This document shows, piece after piece, positions 58,459 through 64,000 of a stretch of DNA of 64,000 nt. Source of the DNA: Altererythrobacter sp. B11 (GTDB taxonomy: Bacteria > Pseudomonadota > Alphaproteobacteria > Sphingomonadales > Sphingomonadaceae); the NCBI RefSeq assembly GCF_003569745.1, contig NZ_AP018498.1:1773001-1837000 (forward strand), given 5' to 3'. A program made the position numbers and the translations under genes. The notes under the pieces were generated by a model. It saw only the letters and a list, made by a program, of their open reading frames with translations, was not told the origin of the DNA and did not search any database. Numbering within the stretch: the first letter of the stretch is position 1; every line of letters begins with the position of its first letter.

Positions 58459-59901
58459 ATGAACTTTGCCGATCTCGGCCTGTCTGACGAATTGCTGCAA
58501 GCGGTGGAAGCCGCGGGCTATACGGAGCCGACGCCTATCCAGGCGCAGGCCATCCCCCAGGTCCTGATGATGAAGGATCTGATCGCCATCGCGCAGACGG
58601 GCACCGGCAAGACGGCCAGCTTCGTGCTGCCGATGATCGATATCCTGGCCGCCGGCCGGCGCCGGGCGCGCATGCCGCGTTCGCTGATCCTGGCCCCCAC
58701 CCGCGAACTGGCGGTGCAGGTGGCCGAGAATTTCGAGAAATACGGCAAGAACCACGACCTGAAGATGGCGCTGCTGATCGGCGGCGTGCAGATGGGCGAC
58801 CAGGTGAAGGCGCTGGACGAAGGGGTGGACGTGCTGATCGCCACGCCTGGCCGTCTGATGGACCTGTTCGAACGCGGCAAGATCCTGCTCACCGGCTGCG
58901 AGATGCTGGTGATCGACGAGGCGGACCGCATGCTCGACATGGGATTCATCCCCGATATCGAGACGATCTGCGAGAAGCTGCCCACCAATCGGCAGACGCT
59001 GCTGTTTTCGGCCACCATGCCGCCGCCGATCAAGAAGCTGGCGGATCGGTTCCTGACCAATCCCAAGTCGATCGAAGTGGCGCGGCCCGCCACGGCCAAT
59101 ATCAACATCGCCCAGCACAAGGTGCCCGTATCCGCCCGCCGCAAGCGGGAAGTGCTGCGCCACCTGCTGAAGACCGACGACGTGCAGACGGCGATCGTGT
59201 TCGCCAACCGCAAGACGACGGTGCGCGAACTGAACAAGAGCCTGCAGAGCTATGGCTTCCGTTCGGGCGAAATCCATGGCGACATGGATCAGTCCAGCCG
59301 GCTGGCCGAACTCGCCCTGTTCAAGAGCGGCGAGATCAACATTCTGGTAGCGAGCGACGTCGCCGCGCGCGGGTTGGACGTGAAGGGGGTGAGCCATGTG
59401 TTCAACTTCGACACGCCCTGGCATCCTGACGATTATATCCACCGCATCGGCCGCACCGGCCGCGCCGGCGCGAAGGGTCGTGCCTTCACGCTGGTGACCA
59501 GCGAGGACGCCGAAGCGATCGCCAATGTGGAGAAGCTGACCGGCATCGCGATCCCGGTGTTTGAAGCGGGCGAAGGCGAATCCGGCGGCGGGAGCGAAAG
59601 CCCGGCGGAGAAGCCCAAGCGCGGCCGCGGCCGGCGTAGCGAAGGCGCCGAGGAGCGTGAGGCGGAACGGCCGAAGCGCAGCAGGAGCCGGCGCAGCGAA
59701 GCGGTTGAGGAACACGAGGCGGATCAGCCCGCGGAGGATCGTGAGGACGATCGGCGTGAGGACCAGCCGAAGCGCGAAGCACGCAAGCCGCGCCGTGAGA
59801 CCCGCCGGCGGGACGAGCCCGCGGCTCCGGCGGAGGAGCCGACCGCGCCCGGCGAGTGGAACGGCCCGGTCCCCGGTTTCCTCAATCTCTCGGCGGGCTG
59901 A
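58459..59901 (+). CDS. rhlE: DEAD-box RNA helicase RhlE
   Basis: A 480-residue ATP-dependent RNA helicase. The Q motif (PTPIQAQAIP), Walker A AQTGTGKTA, PTRELA, DEAD in VIDEADRM, SAT, and the C-terminal ARGLD and HRIGRTGR motifs are intact in one frame. The tail from about residue 375 is highly charged and includes a 19-residue tandem repeat (384-402, 403-421), probably RNA-binding. RhlE acts in ribosome assembly and RNA turnover, especially in the cold. The ATG at 58459 fits the family start MNFADLGLSDEL. Confidence 0.95.
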   Translation: MNFADLGLSDELLQAVEAAGYTEPTPIQAQAIPQVLMMKDLIAIAQTGTGKTASFVLPMIDILAAGRRRARMPRSLILAPTRELAVQVAENFEKYGKNHDLKMALLIGGVQMGDQVKALDEGVDVLIATPGRLMDLFERGKILLTGCEMLVIDEADRMLDMGFIPDIETICEKLPTNRQTLLFSATMPPPIKKLADRFLTNPKSIEVARPATANINIAQHKVPVSARRKREVLRHLLKTDDVQTAIVFANRKTTVRELNKSLQSYGFRSGEIHGDMDQSSRLAELALFKSGEINILVASDVAARGLDVKGVSHVFNFDTPWHPDDYIHRIGRTGRAGAKGRAFTLVTSEDAEAIANVEKLTGIAIPVFEAGEGESGGGSESPAEKPKRGRGRRSEGAEEREAERPKRSRSRRSEAVEEHEADQPAEDREDDRREDQPKREARKPRRETRRRDEPAAPAEEPTAPGEWNGPVPGFLNLSAG

Positions 59902-60065
59902 GCCCGCCTTTCCGCGCCAGCGCCCCGGCCTGCCGCCGGCGGCTGGAGAATGAAGCCTCCAAGGCTGTCCTAAACCGCCGCTCCGTGCCATGGAGCGGGC
60001 GATGAACCTTGCGTTGTTGCTCGCCGCCACCCGCTTTTCGCCCGCGCCGGAGCCGCTTTTTGCCC

Positions 60066-60140
60066 GGCCCGGTTTTCTGCCGAATAACCCTGTTCCACGG
60101 CGTTCCAAGCGTGCACCAGCTGCGACGAACGGAGTGGCCG
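60066..60140 (-). repeat. Dispersed repeat of about 70 bases, copy 2
   Basis: On the minus strand this reads CGGCCACTCCGTTCGTCGC... ACGCTTGGAACGCCGTGGAA CAGGGTT and matches 21613-21685. It ends four bases before the ATG of the following gene; its conserved end provides the GGAG (plus strand, 60131-60134) that could act as ribosome-binding site. Confidence 0.75.
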
Positions 60141-60143
60141 CGC

Positions 60144-61124
60144 ATGGATAATCTCACCCACAGCCTCGTCGGCTGGGCGATCGGCCAGGCGGGCCTCAAG
60201 CGCCGCAGCCGCAAGGGGCTGGCGGCGTTGGTGCTGGGCGCAAATATGCCCGATCTGGATGTATTCTTCGGCTGGGCGCCCTGGGCACCGCTCGCCATGC
60301 ATCGCGGCTTCACCCATGGCCTTGTGGGCGGGGTACTGCTGATGCCGCCCATGCTGGCGGGCTTGCTGTGGTTGCTCGATCGCTGGCAGCTGCGGCGCGG
60401 CGCGCGCTTCGCCAGCGGGCTGGAGATGCATTTCGGCTGGCTGGTGGCGCTCAGCTATATCGGCGCGATCACGCACCCGCTGCTGGACTGGCAGAACAGC
60501 TATGCGGTGCAGATGTTCTCCCCCGCCAGCAACGCGTGGTTCCATAACGACAGCCTGTTCATCATCGACGTGTGGATATGGAGCGGGCTGGCTTTCGCCA
60601 TCTGGCTGTCCCGTCGGCGCGAACGGCGCGGCGCGGCGCATTGGGGGCGGCCGGCGGCGGCGGCAGTGGTCGCGCTGGTCTGCTACATCGGGTTCAATTC
60701 GGCGATCACCGCCCGGGCGAAGGCGGCGGTGCGGTCTGCCCCCTATGGCGCGCCTGAGCGTATTTTTGCCACTCCGCCGCCGGTGCTGTTCTGGCGCCGC
60801 GATCTCACCTGGCGCAGCCAGGGCGTGATCCGCTGGGGCCAGTTCGATCCGCTGGCGGGCGGCGGCCTACGTTCCGTCAGCGAGCCCGTGGCGGACAATA
60901 TGGCCGATCCCCGCGTGCGCCGTGCGATCGCGATGGACGCCGGGCTGCGCGATTTCCTCGCCTGGTCCACCATGCCGATGGCGAGCGTGGAGCAAAGCCG
61001 CTGCACCGCGGCCATCCGCTTCGGCGATGCGCGCTTCGCCGATCGGCGCACGGCGTCCCAGTTCACCCGCATGGTCGCGGTGCCGACCGGGGGAACCGGC
61101 TGCCCGCCGCCGGCGTCTGAATGA
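60144..61124 (+). CDS. YdjM-like membrane-bound metal-dependent hydrolase family protein
   Basis: A 326-residue membrane protein of the YdjM/DUF457 family. It begins MDNLTHSLVGWAIGQAGLKR, with the conserved histidine, and has histidines in MHRGFTHGLVGG and ITHPLLDWQNS, as in the metal-dependent hydrolase family. Four to five transmembrane segments lie within residues of about 65-200, followed by a periplasmic or cytoplasmic domain of about 130 residues. Substrate unknown. The TGA overlaps the phrB ATG by four bases (ATGA), so they are coupled. The ATG at 60144 is chosen; in-frame codons upstream lie in the dispersed repeat. Confidence 0.88.
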   Translation: MDNLTHSLVGWAIGQAGLKRRSRKGLAALVLGANMPDLDVFFGWAPWAPLAMHRGFTHGLVGGVLLMPPMLAGLLWLLDRWQLRRGARFASGLEMHFGWLVALSYIGAITHPLLDWQNSYAVQMFSPASNAWFHNDSLFIIDVWIWSGLAFAIWLSRRRERRGAAHWGRPAAAAVVALVCYIGFNSAITARAKAAVRSAPYGAPERIFATPPPVLFWRRDLTWRSQGVIRWGQFDPLAGGGLRSVSEPVADNMADPRVRRAIAMDAGLRDFLAWSTMPMASVEQSRCTAAIRFGDARFADRRTASQFTRMVAVPTGGTGCPPPASE

Positions 61125-62509
61125 CCATGGCCGAACCCCGGATCGTCTGGCTGCGCCGCGACCTGCGGCTGGCTGACCAGCCTGCATTCTTCGCCGCCGC
61201 GCAGGCTGGCCCGGTGATCCCCGTCTATGTGCTGGATGACGATCGGCCCGGCGATCACCGCATGGGCGGCGCTGCGCGCTGGTGGCTGCACCATTCGCTC
61301 GACGCGCTCGGCCGTGGCCTCGGCCGCCACCATTCCAGGCTGGTGCTGCGCCGGGGCGATTGCGTGGAGCAGTTGTGCCGGCTGGCGAAGGAAACCGGCG
61401 CGGCGGCAATCCACGCCATCCGCCATTACGAGCCCTGGTGGCAGGATGCGGAGAAGGAGCTGGCCGGGCGTGTCTCGCTTTGCCCGCATGATGGCAATTA
61501 CCTCGCCCCGCCGGGCGCGGCGCGAACGGGCGGCGGCGAACCCTACAAGATCTTCACCCCCTTCTACAAAGCGTTGCAGGAGCATTTGCCGCCGCGCGAT
61601 CCGCTGCCCGAACCGCAGCTGAGCCGCCCTGAAAGCTGGCCGGATAGCGACACGTTGGAGGATTGGGGCCTGCTGCCGTCGCACCCGGACTGGGCCAGGG
61701 GCTTCCGCCACGCGTGGGATGTGGGGGAAGGCGCGGCTCACGCCCGGCTGGAGGAATTTCTCCAGAGCGTGGCGGATTACGAAACCGATCGGAACCTGCC
61801 TTCGGTGGATGGCTCCTCCCGCCTCTCTCCCCATCTGCATTTCGGGGAGATTTCGCCCGCGCAGCTGTGGCACGCGCTCTCCGGCCACCGGGGGGAGGGG
61901 GCGGCGAGCTTCCGCCGCGAGATCGGCTGGCGGGACTTCGCGCAGAATGTGATCTGCCAGTTCCCCGATTATCCGCGGCGCAATTACCGCCAGCAATTCG
62001 ATCGCTTCCCCTGGCGCGATCCCGCCACGGACGATGCCGCCCGGCACGACCTGCGGGCGTGGCAGCGGGGGCGCACCGGCTATCCCATCGTGGATGCCGG
62101 CATGCGCCAGCTGTGGACGATGGGCTGGATGCACAACCGCGTGCGGATGATTGCCGCCAGCTTCCTCATCAAGCATCTGCTGATCGACTGGCGGCAGGGG
62201 GAGCGCTGGTTCTGGGATACGCTGGTGGATGCCGATTACGGCAACAACGGCACCAATTGGCAATGGGTCAGCGGCACGGGGGTGGACAGCCAGATGTTCG
62301 GGCGGATCATGGCGCCGCTCGGCCAGTCGGAGAAGTTCGATGCGGCAGGCTATATCCGCGAATGGGTGCCGGAGCTGGCCGATCTGCCGGATGGCGAAAT
62401 CCACGACCCCGAAGGGCTCTGCCGCCCGCGCGATTATCCCGCCAAGCTGATCGGCCACCGCGAGGCGCGCGAGCGGGCGCTGGCGGCCGCTGCGCGCATT
62501 CGGGATTGA
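61121..62509 (+). CDS. phrB: Deoxyribodipyrimidine photo-lyase
   Basis: A 462-residue cyclobutane pyrimidine dimer photolyase, a blue-light enzyme that splits UV dimers using FADH-. The N-terminal antenna domain starts RIVWLRRDLRLADQPAFFAA; the C-terminal FAD domain has LHFGEISPAQLW, GYPIVDAGMRQLWTMGWMHN, SFLIKHLLIDWRQGERWFWD and the conserved NWQWVSGTG signature. These make a class I photolyase likely rather than a cryptochrome. Coupled with the upstream membrane protein and followed 40 bases later by the CFA synthase gene. Confidence 0.96.
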   Translation: MTMAEPRIVWLRRDLRLADQPAFFAAAQAGPVIPVYVLDDDRPGDHRMGGAARWWLHHSLDALGRGLGRHHSRLVLRRGDCVEQLCRLAKETGAAAIHAIRHYEPWWQDAEKELAGRVSLCPHDGNYLAPPGAARTGGGEPYKIFTPFYKALQEHLPPRDPLPEPQLSRPESWPDSDTLEDWGLLPSHPDWARGFRHAWDVGEGAAHARLEEFLQSVADYETDRNLPSVDGSSRLSPHLHFGEISPAQLWHALSGHRGEGAASFRREIGWRDFAQNVICQFPDYPRRNYRQQFDRFPWRDPATDDAARHDLRAWQRGRTGYPIVDAGMRQLWTMGWMHNRVRMIAASFLIKHLLIDWRQGERWFWDTLVDADYGNNGTNWQWVSGTGVDSQMFGRIMAPLGQSEKFDAAGYIREWVPELADLPDGEIHDPEGLCRPRDYPAKLIGHREARERALAAAARIRD

Positions 62510-62549
62510 GCGGGTTGCGGGGCGTGGCGGCCGGGTTCATAGGAATCGC

Positions 62550-63782
62550 ATGAGCGGCGAGGGCGCGCGCAGAGGCAATATGCTGCTCGAGGCGGGGCAG
62601 CGTTTCGGGGCCATGCCCGGCCTGTTCGCGCGGCTGTTCGCCCCCGGCTTCCACAAGATGCTCGACCGGCTCGACAGCGGGCTGGTGAGCGGGGAAATCC
62701 TCGCCCAATTGCCCGATGGCTCGCAGCGGCGGTTGGGCGGGCGGGCCCCCGGCTTTTCCGCAGAGGTGGCGATCACGGACTGGCGCGCCCTCCTGCGCCT
62801 CGCCACCGGCGGTTCGGCAGGCTGGTATCAGGCATGGGAAGCGGGCGAATGGTCCAGCCCCGATCCGGTGCCGCTGTTCGCCCTGTTCATGGCCAATGGG
62901 GAAAGCTTGGGGGAACTGGGCCGCGCCAAGGGGCCATGGCGGCTCGCCTCGCGCATGCTCCACTGGCTCAACCGCAACACGCGGGTGCAGGCGGAACGCA
63001 ACATCCACGCCCACTACGATCTGGGCAATGATTTCTACGCCGCCTGGCTCGATCCCACGATGAGCTATTCCAGCGCCTACCATTTCGATGGCGATCTGGA
63101 GGCGGCGCAGCGGCGCAAGTGGCAGCGGCTGGCGGACCGGCTGGGGACGCCGGGCACGCTGCTGGAGATCGGCTGCGGCTGGGGCGCGCTGGCCAGCCAT
63201 TTCGCCGCTCGCGGCGCGCAGGTGACGGCGATCAGCCTGTCGGACGAGCAGTTGGACTGGGCGCGGGCGCATCATCCGGGGGTGGATTTCCGCAAGCAGG
63301 ACTATCGCGATGTCGCCGGCCAGTTCGATGGCGTGGTCAGCGTGGAGATGGTCGAGGCGCTGGGGCGCGAATACTGGCCTGACTATTTCGATTGCCTGGC
63401 GCGCAATCTCCGGCCGGGGGGCCGCGCGGCGATCCAGTTCATCGCCCTGCGGGAGGAATTGTTCGATGGCTATGCCCGCAATGCCGATTTCATCCAGGCC
63501 TATGTCTTCCCCGGCGGGCTGCTGATCCGCACCAGCGAATTCCGCCGCCTGGCGGAGGAGCGCGGGCTTGCCTGGCAGGACCAGGAGGATTTCGGCCTCG
63601 ACTATGCCGAAACGCTGAAGGCTTGGCGCGCCCGGTTCGACAGCGCCGTGGCCGAAGGGCGCCTGCCCGCCGGCTTCGACCGCCGGTTTCAGGGCCTGTG
63701 GCGCTTCTACCTGATGTATTGCGAAGGCGGCTTCCGCGGCGGCGGCATCACCGTCAGCCAGGTCACGCTGGTGAAGCGTTGA
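62550..63782 (+). CDS. Cyclopropane-fatty-acyl-phospholipid synthase family protein
   Basis: A 410-residue SAM-dependent enzyme that adds a methylene group across double bonds of membrane lipid acyl chains or a related lipid methyltransferase. The catalytic domain has the motif NIHAHYDLGNDFYAAWLDPTM, SYSSAYHF, the SAM site LEIGCGWGALASHFA, and VSVEMVEALG. These are all typical of the CFA family. Length and order are normal. It lies downstream of phrB, and this pairing suggests coexpression under membrane or light stress (inference from regulons in other alphaproteobacteria). Confidence 0.92.
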   Translation: MSGEGARRGNMLLEAGQRFGAMPGLFARLFAPGFHKMLDRLDSGLVSGEILAQLPDGSQRRLGGRAPGFSAEVAITDWRALLRLATGGSAGWYQAWEAGEWSSPDPVPLFALFMANGESLGELGRAKGPWRLASRMLHWLNRNTRVQAERNIHAHYDLGNDFYAAWLDPTMSYSSAYHFDGDLEAAQRRKWQRLADRLGTPGTLLEIGCGWGALASHFAARGAQVTAISLSDEQLDWARAHHPGVDFRKQDYRDVAGQFDGVVSVEMVEALGREYWPDYFDCLARNLRPGGRAAIQFIALREELFDGYARNADFIQAYVFPGGLLIRTSEFRRLAEERGLAWQDQEDFGLDYAETLKAWRARFDSAVAEGRLPAGFDRRFQGLWRFYLMYCEGGFRGGGITVSQVTLVKR

Positions 63783-63791
63783 GGGAAGGGC

Positions 63792-64000
63792 TCAGCCGCC
63801 GAACATGGTGTTGTTGCCGCTGTGCCGGTCGATGATCGCATCATGCACAATGGGGTTCAGCAATTGCGCAAAGGCACAGCCGCAGCGATTGTCGTCCCAC
63901 CAGATCACCTCTGCCTGCAGGGCGGCGAGGCCGGGCAGCGTCAGCCAGCAGACCGAGCCGGGATGCAGGCGCGTGATGGAGGTTGCGGAAAAGCCGGAGA
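63792..64000 (-). CDS. PilZ-domain protein, C-terminal fragment (5' end outside window)
   Basis: The last 69 codons of a minus-strand gene whose start lies beyond the window edge. The visible part reads GFSATSITRLHPGSVCWLTL, then PGLAALQAEVIWWDDNRCGCAFAQLL, which matches the C-terminal half of a PilZ c-di-GMP-binding domain (the G-S-V...LPGL...A.V.W...GC.F pattern). The N-terminal RxxxR c-di-GMP motif is not in the window, so binding cannot be assessed. Its TGA is 9 bases from the convergent CFA gene stop. PilZ proteins are the usual partners of GGDEF-EAL enzymes such as the one at 19.1 kb. Confidence 0.8.
   Translation of the reverse strand, partial: SGFSATSITRLHPGSVCWLTLPGLAALQAEVIWWDDNRCGCAFAQLLNPIVHDAIIDRHSGNNTMFGG

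Overview
The window is 64 kb of compact, high-GC chromosome from an alphaproteobacterium, most probably a member of the Sphingomonadales. The basis is the gene neighbourhoods (purM/purN next to a DUF2066 protein and hdaA, DUF2794 after cysE, a CckA/CpdR pair, SapC and PhoX families), the recA promoter with an alphaproteobacterial GTTC-N7-GTTC LexA box, and promoters of the form CTTGNN-(16-18)-CTA(A/G)(T/G). No phage, plasmid backbone, CRISPR array, insertion sequence or rRNA operon is visible. Genus is not assigned.

Layout. 1-9.6 kb: pepA (5' cut off by the window edge), holC, ndk, a DUF465 protein, purN fused to a YjbR-like domain, purM, a DUF2066 protein, hdaA, cysE, a DUF2794 protein, gph, glmU. 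9.7-21.5 kb: glmS, a YoaK-type membrane protein, a three-subunit Tat-exported molybdenum aldehyde oxidase, a short-chain dehydrogenase coupled to a GH15 glycosidase, and a membrane GGDEF-EAL protein. 21.5-22.05 kb is the one real gene-free block; it holds two copies of a composite palindromic repeat plus a second dispersed repeat. 22-32.6 kb: azoreductase with a divergent HxlR regulator, a PhoX phosphatase, rlmN, an outer-membrane barrel, small conserved proteins, a patatin lipase, greB and a lytic transglycosylase. 32.7-45.4 kb: dapA, smpB, a DUF2062 protein, cckA, two tandem DUF4139 proteins, recA, a methyltransferase and alaS. 45.4-55 kb: a CPA2 antiporter, a GNAT-nitrilase fusion, icd, a BCCT transporter, a chain of small overlapping ORFs, tRNA-Val(GAC), cpdR and an N-formylglutamate amidohydrolase. 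55-64 kb: a probable small RNA, sapC, an FAD-linked oxidase, rhlE, a YdjM-like membrane protein, phrB, a cyclopropane-fatty-acid synthase family gene and the 3' end of a PilZ-domain gene.

Functional themes are mostly housekeeping: purine synthesis (purN-purM), UDP-GlcNAc synthesis (glmU, glmS), replication control (hdaA, holC), translation and ribosome rescue (alaS, smpB, rlmN, tRNA-Val), the CckA-CpdR cell-cycle phosphorelay, SOS repair (recA with LexA box), and a photolyase/CFA pair that looks like light or membrane stress protection. I do not see a self-contained new defence or mobile system. The observations I consider most worth checking are the noncoding RNA near 55.1 kb, the repeats at 21.5-22.0 kb and 60.1 kb, the small-ORF chain at 52.8-53.35 kb, the domain fusions (PurN-YjbR, PKD-like domain on PhoX), and the DUF4139 pair beside recA.
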